Shown in pieces: positions 36,112-47,599 of a stretch of 64,000 nt of DNA. Under the pieces are notes generated by a model. The model ran no database searches. It saw only the letters and a list, made by a program, of their open reading frames with translations, and was not told where the DNA came from. Source of the DNA: Macrotrachela quadricornifera (Eukaryota; Rotifera; Eurotatoria; Philodinida; Philodinidae); assembly GCA_022393335.1 (NCBI GenBank), contig JAJEKB010001447.1, positions 170,435-234,434 of the forward strand, written 5' to 3'. Each line of letters opens with the position of its first letter. Positions within the stretch are counted from its first letter, which is position 1. The translations under genes and the position numbers were made by a program.

Positions 36112-37080
36112 GTATTATTAATGAATGAAATTTTTAAAACAGTATTTTATTATATTTTTACCTTTATTTTCTCTCGTTTATACATGATTCTAACATTTAT
36201 ATTTAAGCAGCATGATTAAATAAACGATTATTTATAAAAAATTTCTTTAAAGACAAATTTTCTAAGATTGTTCTCCATCGTCAACAGTCTAGTCATGTCA
36301 TACTCAGTAGATCATCAGTGATCAAATTTCTATCTGACTAAGATAGATATAGGATAGCAAGATTGTTTAAAATAGACAGACTACTTTGTACATTTATTTA
36401 TATATTTTATTCATTCGTATCGTTATATCATTATCGTAATTTATAATCGGCTATTTTTATAATATAAGGTGAATCATTGACTATTTCTCATGTATATTTA
36501 TATTGTCATGCTATAGCGGGACTTGATATGTACTTCTCAATTATTTCATCAAATTAATTTAAAAACTTCGTGTTCAAAAATATAGCCTTTTTTGAACGCT
36601 AATGCTTTCATTTTTTTATATTTCGTAAAAGATCCATATTCTGTTAAATGAATAAATTTTTCTTACAATAAACCACCATCATTATATTAGTACGCAAAAA
36701 AAAGGTACACAAATTGCAACAAGCAGATCAGATTTGTTTTTTGTAGGCCTGTTTTAACTTTTGGTGTTTAGTAGCATAGTGTGACTGTGCTGTATTTACC
36801 TTGCCGACGTTACAATATATTCAAAAGTAATAATAATGAAAATATACTTATGGAATTTGTTAAATATGAGCAACTAGTATAAAAGTCATGGAAGAAATTG
36901 AGGGAATGAAAACTTCAACAATCGTGTGAATTTTCAACATATATGAAACACTATGAATTGAAACCTTGTAAACAATACTGATTTGTTTGTTTTTCTGCTG
37001 ATTTTATTCTATTTTTGTTGAAATGAAATGTAGCGTTGATTGTTAAATGTAAAATCTACGATATATTTCGATGAAATAAA
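36112..37080. other. Intergenic, nothing recognised
   Basis: AT-rich stretch between the reductase and the mariner remnant. I looked for a mariner end here and did not find a convincing one. Confidence 0.4.
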
Positions 37081-37084
37081 TAAA

Positions 37085-37905
37085 CGTTTTTATATATCGA
37101 ATAACCAAAAATCACATGGGGTCAAGTTTAGAGAATTTGGTGGTTGACGAATAATTTTGATACTTTCCAGTTCCAGATGGTTTGAAACATCTTTATGAAT
37201 ATGTGATTTGACGTCATCGGGAGAAGTTTTATGGCATGTGTACCAGACGTGAGTCTTTGCTTTCGGATGTCTTCAATGAATGATTCCAAACAATTATCGA
37301 CATAATATTGATGATCAATTGTTTCACCTTGGTCAACATGATGAATTAATACAGAACCAGTTATTTTGAAAAAGATACAAAATAGAGTTTTTGGAGTAAA
37401 ATGATTGCGTTGAATCACAGTAGTAGGTGGAGTTTCTCCAATTGGCATCCAGGCAGTATTCGATGATTTTCCACCAATTTGTTTATTGTAAAACCATGAT
37501 TCGTTACCTGTCACTACATCACATAATCGCTACACTCCTTGCTGAAATTTTGCCAAATTCTCTTGACAAAGTTGGACCCATTCAGTCCGTTGAGTATCAA
37601 TAAATAAGTTGGACACCAAACGAGCAGCAATTTTTTTCAGTTGTAGATGGTCAGAAATAATTCATTCAATGGTGTCATGATTCATATCAGTCTCCATTTG
37701 TATTTCATCAATCGTAAGATGTGGATCATCATCAATGAGACAACACGTTGGTGAAGTTAGCGGCAAATTCGACTTTTTCCAGCGAACATTCGCACAGTAA
37801 TCTATGTCAAAGCAGCTTATTAGTGTGTCTTGTACAACTCGACGAGCTCTATCCAATAGTGCAATCAAATCTTCGATAGCTCAAACTATGATTTTCAGAT
37901 TTTTT
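37085..37905 (-). pseudogene. mariner transposase pseudogene
   Basis: The minus strand shows mariner blocks in order. DPHLTIDEIQMETDMNHDTI is at about 37724-37665, then a piece with LKKIAARLVSN and TEWVQLCQENLAKFQQ (stops nearby), TGNESWFYNKQIGG at about 37511-37470, YVDNCLESFIEDIRKQ, and after a frameshift SHIHKDVSNHLE and PPNSLNLTPCDFWLF near 37180-37090. Transposase is a D,D-type integrase. The first catalytic Asp in TGDESW is Asn, and the second block is broken by the frameshift, so it is dead. It is probably the remains of a mariner whose 5' part is also duplicated in inverted form (see 37740-38085). Confidence 0.85.
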
Positions 37906-38085
37906 CTAGCACCATTGATCTACCAAAAATCATAGTTTGAGCTATCGAAGATTTGAGTATACCATTGGATAGAACTCGTCGAGTTGTACAAAGTACACTG
38001 ATAAGCTGCTTCGACACACGTTAATGTGCGAATGTTCGCTGGAAAAACTCGAATCTGCCGCTAACTCCACCAACGTGTTGATATT
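37740..38085. repeat. Inverted duplication of the mariner 5' part
   Basis: The left arm about 37740-37905 and the right arm about 37925-38085 are inverted copies. Shared blocks are CAACACGTTGGTG, TTTTTCCAGCGAACATTCGC, GTACAACTCGACGAG and TCTTCGATAGCTCAAACTAT, with a loop of roughly 20-30 bases. Any transcript across it would fold into a long hairpin bearing mariner sequence. Confidence 0.85.
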
Positions 38086-38343
38086 ATGGATAGAACAAGA
38101 AAAAAGGAGGAAAGAATATACGCTTTTCATAATGCTCTGTTTTTGGTAAATTACAAATGTTTTGCTGTTTTTCTTCTCTAGCTGTTCATTGTAAAGTTTT
38201 TATTCATATATTTGTAGCGCTTGCTATAGTTAAGTTTACACTTATATGTATTAGAAAAGCAACAATAATGAGTGTGTGTAAGAACATTGCTGGACTACAT
38301 TTAAGTATGGCTGAATAGAATAAAGCAAATAGTTTGTAAGTAT
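38086..38343. other. 3' flank of the P450 gene
   Basis: Short AT-rich sequence between the inverted mariner copy and the P450 stop; nothing further recognised. Confidence 0.3.
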
Positions 38344-41300
38344 CTAGTGAGAACGACGTTTGATTTGAACTTGAATTTCACTTGGTGATATAACACTACG
38401 CTCCTTGATTTTCAGTCGTTGTTCGATATCAGGTGCTGGTAAAATTGAATAGAGACGAAGAAGTCGTATTAGTGTAAGTTTAATGATAAGAAGCGCGAAT
38501 CTTTGTCCCACACAGTTTTTAGGTCCGTTACCAAATGCAACAAAGGCTAATCGATGCCGTTTCTCTTTATGACGTTCTGGAAAGAATACATTTGGATCAA
38601 CAGGGCCCCACAGTTCAGTTGAATAATGCAAAGAATACATATCCATCTGGACAATAGAATCTTCAAAGAAAAAGATAAATAAAGAAAAATTTCTAGTCTC
38701 CAAACAAACCTTTGTCGATTGGTATACCGCAAACTTCAGTTGATTCAATACAATGCCGAGTACACGCCACATTACCGATGGGAAACATACGCAAAACTTC
38801 TTTAATAAACAAATCTAGATAGGGCAGTGAATTGTGAACAAAATCATAAGTCAAAATATTATCATCTGGCCATGTTTCGTTAATCTCTTGATGAAGTTTC
38901 TGTTGTTCGTCCATATTTCTTGCAAGTACATACGAACAGTAGGCTAGCGCAGAGCTTGCTAAAACATAAATGATTATCCTATGATTATTTACAGTTTGTC
39001 TCCTGTGAATTGACATCTTGTATTTTAGACAATCAACATTTAAGATGCCTTAATCGAAGATTTTGATCTATCAAAACTGACCAGTTCAAGAAATAAGTTT
39101 CGATAAATCTATTCAAATATAGCTAAAAATTCATAGATTTCTGAATCCAATAGTAATTTTCTCTTAAAAATGAAGGAATTTCGAGCAGAAATTTTTGCCA
39201 TATGTAGAGTGCGTGGTTGTTAGAATATCCTAACAGTTTCAGCGCAAACGAATATGTCTCTCTTAATATAATCAATCTTCAAGGTAACGAGATTTTTTGA
39301 TCATGCTGTGAAATACGAATATTTCTTGTAACCGGCTTAACTTCAGAAGAAAACATCCGTTTTTGCTGAAAATTTTACGATATTTTAAAGGCCACAAGGT
39401 CTACATATGACAAAAGCTTTAGCTCGAAAATCCCAAATCCACTTTTTCTGCCCTTGACTCGAATTAGATCAAAGTTGACAGTAATAGGAAAAAAACGAAA
39501 ATTGGCTGCTACGTCAAGAGTATGAATGTCTTCGTATTTTTAAAGGATAATATTTAGAAAAAATTATCATTTTTCTAATAGTAGAAAGATGTATATAGCG
39601 TTTTTCATGTGTTTATTTCTATTTTTATCGTAATTACAAATTTTAAATGATTGGAATCTGTTAACAGATAAAAGTTAAAGCTTTGTTATCCTGTGAAATG
39701 AAAACCTCGAACAGTATCCTAATTATTATCGTCATTATACATTACATTATTCCATTCTTTCTTTAAAAATAGATTAGAATGAATGTTAATAAAATACTTA
39801 TAAGATATTTCAATCCATTTAAACGTCATAATTGCGATAAAAATAAAAATAAACATATGAGAAAGGCTGTATACTGCTTTGTGTCATTAGAAAAATAATA
39901 CCTTTTTCTATCATAGCCAGAAATAATACATTTTCAAAAATATTTATGAACTTTGCATTAGACAAAAAAAAACTTCATACTCTTGTCTTTAAAATAAAAA
40001 CTGGATAATAGGTTAAGCGTGTTTAGTAATGGAATTTTGTGTATTTCTTAAGTGAACATGAGTTTTGGGACATCCTGTATTATCTGACTATAATCTTTCA
40101 ATAGTTCAACTAATCGCTTGATTACTTCTAGTAGAGCTATCTATTATGTTACATCAATTAATATCTATTGTTATTAGTACTATTGAATTTAAATTTCATG
40201 AGATTTGATAATTCTTCTCAATCAGAATAACAAATAATATCAAAGCTATGGCATAATGCATACTTGATTCGTATCCAGCAAGAAGAAAAATGACGCTATT
40301 AGCAACAATTTCATTTATAGTTAATCTTGTCTGAGGATCTGTAGAATCCTGAGAACAAAAATAAAATCAATTTTTTTTTAAGTATATTTCTTTTTCTTCT
40401 CCTTACTTCCGTTCTTGCATCGATTAAAAGCTGAAGAAGATCATATTGATTTTCACTGGTATTGTTCTCAACAAGACGATCTTGAACAATCGTCTGTATA
40501 TTTTGAATAAGCCACTCGATAGGTATCGGTTTAATGAGTTTAAGATTAGCAGTCCATCGATAGAGTCTCATGCAAAAGCTGAGCAAGAGATCGGCTAGAC
40601 TAGGTACAAGTACACCTGCCTTAGCAAATATATTTAAACGAAGATCAATATCAAAGAAACCAGATGTGGCAACTATATAACGATTAGCTTGATTAGTTTG
40701 AACATCAGTTTTCACTCCAAATTCACATTGTACTAAATATAATAGGAAAAAAGTTGTTACGAGAAATTAAACTTTTATACTTACATAAAATATCCAGTGA
40801 TAATCTCTTATATTTATCGAAAATGTTAAAATAATTACTTTCTTCTTTTTGAATCAGCTCGAGAAATTGATCAATACACTTATTGATAGTAATACTCATG
40901 CCTTTTAGATTGATAGCAGAAAAAGTTGGATTAATAATATGACGTTGATGTTTCCATGATAAACCATTTGCTGAGACAAGATTAGTTAAATTTTCATCAA
41001 CTTGCCGTTCAAATGGTGTCTTCTTTCGTTCGACAAAATGCAAAAAAAACTGTTTGACAAAAACTTGATGAAGAAATTCAACATCTGACGAAACATAAAC
41101 AGGTGTTTGTCCTTCGAAATAAACGTAAGTTTTACCATACTTCTTTGTCCATGATTGAAGAAGACGAGAAAAATATTGTGTTGACCAAAGCTCATGAGTA
41201 TTTCCGAAAAAAAATGAAAAAGGAGGTCCAGACAAATGAATAGATTTTTTCAATCGTTGATGGCATAAAAATAAATTATGCAAATAAAGAATACCGAATA

Positions 41301-41409
41301 AAAAAAGGAGAATACAACATAAAAGGACGAGTATAATCATGATAAATGATGGATGTAAACAAAACCACAAATCATTACATACAGCAACGTTAGCTAATAT
41401 GCAATACAC
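38344..41409 (-). CDS. Cytochrome P450, clan 3 (CYP3-like)
   Basis: Five exons give 533 residues, exactly in frame: 41409-40785, 40732-40407, 40348-40264, 38958-38710 and 38660-38344. The introns have GT-AG ends; the 1305-bp one (38959-40263) contains a foldback remnant. It is a microsomal haem monooxygenase. The N-terminal anchor is the hydrophobic stretch beginning at Met24 (MIILVLLCCILLFLFG). The I-helix is AGYESTSS, split across the large intron. KEVLR supplies ExxR. The haem loop is FGNGPKNCVGQRFA with Cys478 ligand. The sequence resembles the CYP3/5/6/9 group. Met24 (41340) may be the real start, since upstream residues are polar and unlike P450 leaders. No damage seen. Substrate unknown. 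Confidence 0.9.
39171..39450. mobile_element. Foldback remnant in a P450 intron
   Basis: Left AAGGAATTTCGAGCAGAAAT and TTTGCCATATGTAG pair with the inverted CTACATATGACAAAAGC and GCTCGAAAATCCC on the right. The same sequences, better preserved, make the element at 62434-62891, so this is a second, shortened copy. It lies wholly inside the 1305-bp intron. Confidence 0.75.
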
Positions 41410-43008
41410 AATACATAATAACTATCTCTTTCTTTCAAATTGCATATCACACCTAATAATAATTTGCGTTCTCAAGGATGCCACATAGAAAAAATTTACC
41501 TTTCACAGCATGTGTCTATATAGAAAAAAATGAAGAGAAAAGCATGTTATTGAGGGTAAGAAAAGTATTTGAATCAAATATAAGTAAACAAAATGAAGAC
41601 ATAATAATATTTTAATGAAAACAATCCTTAAATATCTAATGTAATTTTTTTATAAAATGAATAAATACGCATATAGCTGAATCCATGAGTAGAAAAAATA
41701 GATAAATAATATAATAAAGCTGAAAACGAAAAAGAGAAGAATATTGATGAAGCTTTCTAATCTTTGTCCTCTTAAGTCAATCTTAGTCAGTATTGTTGAA
41801 CGTTTATTATTATTTCATATATTCGAAGAGATATCAAAAAATCAATATCGATGAATTTAAACGTTATCAATTGCTGACAATGAATTCAGATCAGAATAAC
41901 CAAATCTCTTCTACGTAATGTTGATCAAACAAAGGTACATAGTAAGGAAAATTACATTGTAACTATTAAATTTTAATACAATGAGAGTGTAGAAAGTGCC
42001 ACTATTTTTATTGAGGATAAAAGATATTACTGTATTCTATCTCAACTAAACAAATTCGACAGTTGTAAATCAAATTGAGAAAATCTAATCGTAGAATTGA
42101 ATGACACTCATCGAGTTGTATTTAAAACAAGAATAGAAACTTTGGAACAGGTTTCTTGACAAATCAATGGTAACATGACTCAAATCAGATACTAACTTCA
42201 TTTACATTATATTGATTAAATCAAATGAAATAATTCAGAAAAGATTTATCTCATATCTAATGTAACAACCATTTTATATGGAATAGAAGGTTATATAACA
42301 CAAAATAAGAGAAAGAGAAATAAGAATGAAATTATTAGTAGAATAGTTTTCTTTAAATTCACATTAAATTAAATAATAAAACTTCATTTATATATTTATT
42401 TTTTTTTATCATTCTATTAAAGTAATTGGTAGTCTATACAAAAATTTACGCTTTAATACAAATTATGCATGATCATGATTCTTTTCTGATAAATATGCTC
42501 TTCAACACTATTCATGATTCACTATAATGATTGACATGACTTTTTGTCAAAAGAAAATCTGAATTTTTAACAAACATTGTTCTCATTTTCAGTATGTATT
42601 TATTTTTATTCTATGAATATTCTATTTTAAAAAAATGAAAGTTTATTGTTTTTTTTTACATTAAATCCTTTTTCCTTATTCAGTCGTCCATAAACGATTA
42701 GTGAAAATTCTACTTCAACATTTAGAAATTAGTTATTTTACATATAAAAATAAATAGATAAAAAAGAATGATATGATTAGTATTTTCTTTCAATGGCTTA
42801 AATTTTTTTGTATTAAAATGAAGTACGTTCGTTTATGTTTTAATAGTTTGATAAAATACTAAGAACAAAAAAACAATGTAGGCGTTATATACGTATATTT
42901 GTATGTGAATAATAACCAACTGATGTTTTTCTTTCTAATATAGTATTTTATCTATTATTAAAAAAATAATTTCAATAGACATTTTGTTTTAAGATTAAAA
43001 AAATAATA
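41410..43008. other. Intergenic between P450 and lipase genes
   Basis: AT-rich and without a coherent frame. It holds the promoters of two divergently transcribed genes; no element is recognised. Confidence 0.35.
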
Positions 43009-44476
43009 ATGAAGTTATTATTTATTTCTTTGTCATTAATTTTGTTAGTTATTAATAATATAAATTCATTGAATATAGATGAATATACATTATCAATAGG
43101 AGAATTATTTACAGATGAAGAATTTCTTAAAGATTATATGAAATGGTCATTGAAATTATTTTCTCAACCAGATTATATATATGGAAAAAAACAAAAAGTT
43201 TTTCCATGTGAAATTCCTATAAAACAAATACGAAATGATCCAATAACAGTTCATAGTCTTCGTCCAAGTGATGTTCAATGTGTTGCAGCATTAGGTGATA
43301 GTTTAACAGCTGGTTTAGGTGCACATGCTTTAACACCAATTGGATTGTTCACTGAAAATAGAGGTAAAAAAATTTCATTTTATTTAAAACAAAAGAAAGA
43401 ATAATTGAATTAAAAAGGATTATCATGGTCTATTGGTGGTGATCAATCATATGAAACATTAGTAACATTACCAAATATTCTTCGTGAATATAATCCTAAT
43501 TTAAAAGGTTATTCAACAAAAAGTTCAGTCATTTTTCTTAAAGGTCAAAATTCTTCACATAATGCTCTTAATGTTGGTAAGTTTTGATTCTTATTTTTAT
43601 AATAAATCTTTTTGTTTTTTTCTAAAGCTAAATCTGGAGATCGATCGTATAATGTGATTGATCAAACACATATTCTTCATGAAAGATTTATGTCAAATAA
43701 ATATTGTGATATGAAAAATGATTGGAAAGTTATAACATTTTTTATTGGAGTAAGATTTAATTTTAAAAAGAGAAAAAAAAAATTTTATATTTTATTTTAG
43801 GGAAATGATTTATGTATATTTTGTGAAGATTTACATAAACATAGTCCAGCTAATTTTACACAATATGTTAAAGAAACTTTAGATTTTCTTCATGAAAATT
43901 TTCCTCGAACATTTGTTAATCTTGTACTTGTTCTTGATGTTCGTAATGTTGAAAAATTAAATGCAGGTGGAAATGTTTGTAAATTACTTCATAGTAGAAC
44001 ATGTCCATGTGCTGCTTTTCCAACTGAGAATGATAGAGAAAAATTAGGCAAATATATACCAGCATATCATGAACATCTTATTAAATTAGTTAATAGTGGA
44101 CAATATGATACACGTGATGATTTCACAGTTGTTATTCAACCTTTTATGGCTCATACAAAACTTCCAATAAAAGACGATGAAATTGATTATAGTTATTTTG
44201 CACCTGATTGTTTTCATTTTAGCGGTTAGTTTAGTTTTTAAAGGAATTACTTTTTTTTTTTGTTATAATATTATATTAATTATAGGTAAAGGACATTCGC
44301 GAGCAGCATTTTCACTTTGGAATAATATGCTTGAACCAGTTGGGAAGAAAAAATGGGAATGGTATGAACATGAAAAACTTGAATGTCCAACAAATGAACG
44401 ACCTTATTTTGCTACACGATTAAATTCTCCTCAACAATTTGAAAAAATTCCACAAACAGATTCAATGATTATATAA
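43009..44476 (+). CDS. Phospholipase B1-like secreted GDSL lipase
   Basis: Five exons, 43009-43363, 43418-43576, 43628-43749, 43801-44224 and 44286-44476, give 416 residues, exactly in frame; all introns are 51-61 bp with GT-AG ends. A signal peptide (about 1-20) leads a single SGNH/GDSL hydrolase domain. Block I is [12 protein letters not shown] with Ser98 nucleophile. Block III is GGNDLC (Asn214), with the expected Gly. Block V is PDCFHFS with Asp348 and His351. SYNVIDQ fills the middle block. The closing WNNMLEPVG is typical of the phospholipase B1 family, which removes acyl chains from phospholipids. Mammalian PLB1 has four tandem repeats and a membrane anchor; this has one and none, so it is likely free. 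Confidence 0.93.
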
Positions 44477-45189
44477 ATTTATTTATTAGTTAAATATTAT
44501 GTCTATTTGTTATATTTTGTTTTTGTTTACAAAATATTTCATCCAAAGTTATTCTATCAACAAAAAAAAGGCAAAGAATTAATAAAACATTATTATTAAA
44601 TATAGATGTTACACATGAAATATTGTTTGATTATTACAGAATTATTTATTGTATTTGACATATCTGAAAATATTGTTTAGTTAAACTTCTAAGATGTTCT
44701 GTAGAAATGAGATGCGTTTGATTTTACTTTAAAAAAAATACAATTTATGATTATATAAATTATTTGAAGGACTAAGAACATCACTTCTGTTTTATTCTTT
44801 GATGTTCTCAAAAATCGCTAGTAAATTGTCGATTAATCGTGCACTTAAGGGTTCTTCTCTCAGAGAAATCGATTTTTTTGACAACATTTCGATATGAAGT
44901 TTTATACGTATTCTGCTAGTCCTTGTAATGGACTGTATACTAGCATAATTCTTTTTTTGCTCAAACATACAGATCAATTGTTCGATAAGTGTATTTCTGA
45001 GTTCTCATAGGGGATGAATATGAATCAAAAATTTTATTTCCCGATCAAAATCAGTTTTGTTGAGGGTATATAGTTTATGTGGACAGGCTTTTCACCATAA
45101 CGACTCGATACGAAAGTGATATTTTTTTTCTGTTGCATAGAAGACTATTAGAATCAGATTTTTGAATTTCTCTTTTACGGAATAAAAAA
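44477..45189. other. Intergenic, nothing recognised
   Basis: AT-rich stretch after the lipase gene; the 61-codon minus frame at 44792-44977 shows no domain. Confidence 0.35.
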
Positions 45190-45819
45190 CTTACGAGAGA
45201 ACCTTTCCAACTGTCAAATCGCTTTTTAGATAAAATCTAGTAGGTTCTAGGTTATTGACTATGCTGATTCCGAATATGGACATGAAAAATTCCCTTAGGC
45301 CTTCTTTTCGAAGTTAAAGGCATTTTGTTGGAGATTTAGTCTATGGAATGGTATTTAGTAACAAATCCAATGAAAATATTTTGATTTAAGATTTTGCCCA
45401 CAGAAAGGTTTATTTATAAGTAGGATGTCCTGTAAATTTCAGCTCTGAAAAATGCATCTTTCTCGAGATATTAAACTCTCAGAAAATATCCTATATAACC
45501 CATAAGACGTTACAATTGTCTATTTTTCTGAGAGTTTAATATCTCGAGAAAGATGCATTTTTCAGAGCTGAAATTTGCAGGGCATTCTACTTATAAATAG
45601 ATCTTTCTGTGGGCGAAATCTTAAATCAAAATATCTTCATTGGATTTGTTGCTAAATACCATTCCATAGGCTAAATTTCCAACAAAATGCCTTTAATTTC
45701 GAAAAGAAGGCCTAAGGGGTTTTTTATGTCCATATTCGGAATCAGCATAGTCAATAACCTGGAACCTACTAGTTTTTATCTAAAAAGCGATTTGACAGTT
45801 GGAAAGGTTCCCTCGTAAG
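45190..45819. mobile_element. Foldback element, CTTACGAGGG family, copy 2
   Basis: 630 bp, near-perfect palindrome. It begins CTTACGAGAGAACCTTTCCA and ends with the inverse of CTTACGAGGGAACC. The arms contain AACTGTCAAATCGCTTTTTA, TAATATCTCGAGAAAGATGC and matching complements. Inner halves also pair. The length and ends match the element at 2888-3519. Both flanks read TA at the point where the two ends turn CGAG. No coding sequence. Confidence 0.85.
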
Positions 45820-46427
45820 AAGAAAAAATAAAAAGTATTTATATTAAATAAAGACTTATTATTTAATTATCGTTTGAAATAATCTATAAAACACAAATTT
45901 AAAGTTATCTATTTAATGAATACAATTAATACTTTCTTTTCAATTCATTGCTAAATTCAATAGACAAGAGTTGTATAGTCAATATATGCAACTCAACTTA
46001 CGACCATATACAATCGTATACTAGTCTTATACAGTAATCGTTTACTCTCAACGTATCTGTTGATCATATTTTACTGTGTAGCATCTTATACGTCTACCAT
46101 TTTTAGAAGTATATTCGTCAGATACAACCATATAGGATGTATGTATTTTTTTCCTGGGTATGAAAGAAGAGAATTCAAATTAAAAAAATCTTGAAATATT
46201 TCTCATATTAATTCGTAACTCACAATCAATTTCTGAGAAATCGTTTTCTTGTACTATAAGTACAATATAATTGGATTTAATCATTATTTTTAGTTTTGAT
46301 GAATATTTTTGTCGTAGCTTAATTGGTGCGATTAAAGTATTTCTGAAATATTTGTTTTAAAATAAATTTAAAAAGAAAATATACATGAAATAATACGATA
46401 AACAAAAAGAGTTAATTAAAATAAAAT
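45820..46427. other. Intergenic, nothing recognised
   Basis: AT-rich sequence before the 3' end of the CRAL-TRIO gene. Confidence 0.3.
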
Positions 46428-47599
46428 TTAAAAATGAGCAACCATTTGTTCGTTTGCTTGTTGAATTCGTTGATAAACAACTTCAAAAATCGGTTCATGG
46501 ATATATCCAATTCTATGATAATGTGTTTTAGTACTTATATATGGTACAAGTTGTTCATATGCATCTTTTAATTGATTCATAGCTTTTTCTCTTTCTTCTA
46601 ATAAATTTTTATTATCATTTTCATTAGCCCATTTTAAAGTAATATGAAGATAATTTTTTGAAGCTTGTTGATGATTTTCATTTGCTTTTATTTTTCCATG
46701 ATAATCATCACGAATTTTTGATAACATTATTTGATCTTGTTCTGTTGGTGGAATATAATTAAAATCTGGATGATTTCCATTAAATCGTTTAGGTAAATTT
46801 GATATATCAATATATTTAGTTAAATCATCAAGATCTTTAATAAAATGTATTTTATGTTCAACAACAGGATCTATCCATCGTTTAATTATATACCAACAAC
46901 CATTAAATATCCATGGAGCATTAATAATAAGTGCAAGACCAAGTGATTCTGGATAATAATTCTCAAGAAGATTAATAAGAAATTTTACATGTTGATAATC
47001 CATATTTTGCATAGAAAAATCAGTCATATCAAAAATAGCTGTTACAGATTCAATTGGATTATGTAAGAATTTTCTTCCTACTTCCATACAAAAAACAGTT
47101 AGCTTTTCTGTTGCTTCAGGTGGAAATTCACCTCTTATATGATCTTTTACAGATATATAATTTACTGGACGACCAACTTTATCATGACCGATAAAATATG
47201 TTTTACCTGTTAATATTTCTTCATAACAAAGTTCAGATTCACCTTTTGCAACAAGTTGATTAACACCCCATTTAAGTCTCCATTTTAATGTATCTATAAA
47301 TTGTCTTAATGCATCATCAACATCCCATTTTCTTGCGCGAAGCCATCGTAATAAAACAACATCTGGATTATCATAACCAAATGCACAAAATAATTCTTTT
47401 CCATAAATGGAATCAACAAGACTTTCAGAAGATAAATTAAATTCATTATTTATTGTATTGATAACACTTATCCATAATGCTTTAAGACTTTCTTTTTCAT
47501 TCTTATTAAGATTATCTAATAGAAAAAAATGCCTAGAAAATATTAATTATTCAATAATTAAAATCACTTACTAATATGTCCTGAATCATTAGCAGTCAT
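46428..47599 (-). CDS. CRAL-TRIO (Sec14-like) lipid-transfer protein
   Basis: Two exons, 47599-47572 (28 bases, MTANDSGHI) and 47515-46428, joined across a 56-bp intron (GTAAGT...TATTAG), give 371 residues, exactly in frame. The first exon is too short to be seen alone. Residues about 50-80 hold the CRAL-TRIO N-terminal helix motif VVLLRWLRARKWDVDDA. The lipid-binding domain follows, with FIGHDKVGRPVNY and FDMTDFSMQNMDYQHVKFLI, then ENYYPESLGLALIINAPWIF. It is followed by a helical C-terminal tail rich in Lys/Glu/Gln. Proteins of this fold carry phosphatidylinositol, phosphatidylcholine or other hydrophobic ligands. Ligand unknown. An acceptor seven bases into a poly-pyrimidine tract at 47516 was chosen by frame. 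Confidence 0.9.
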
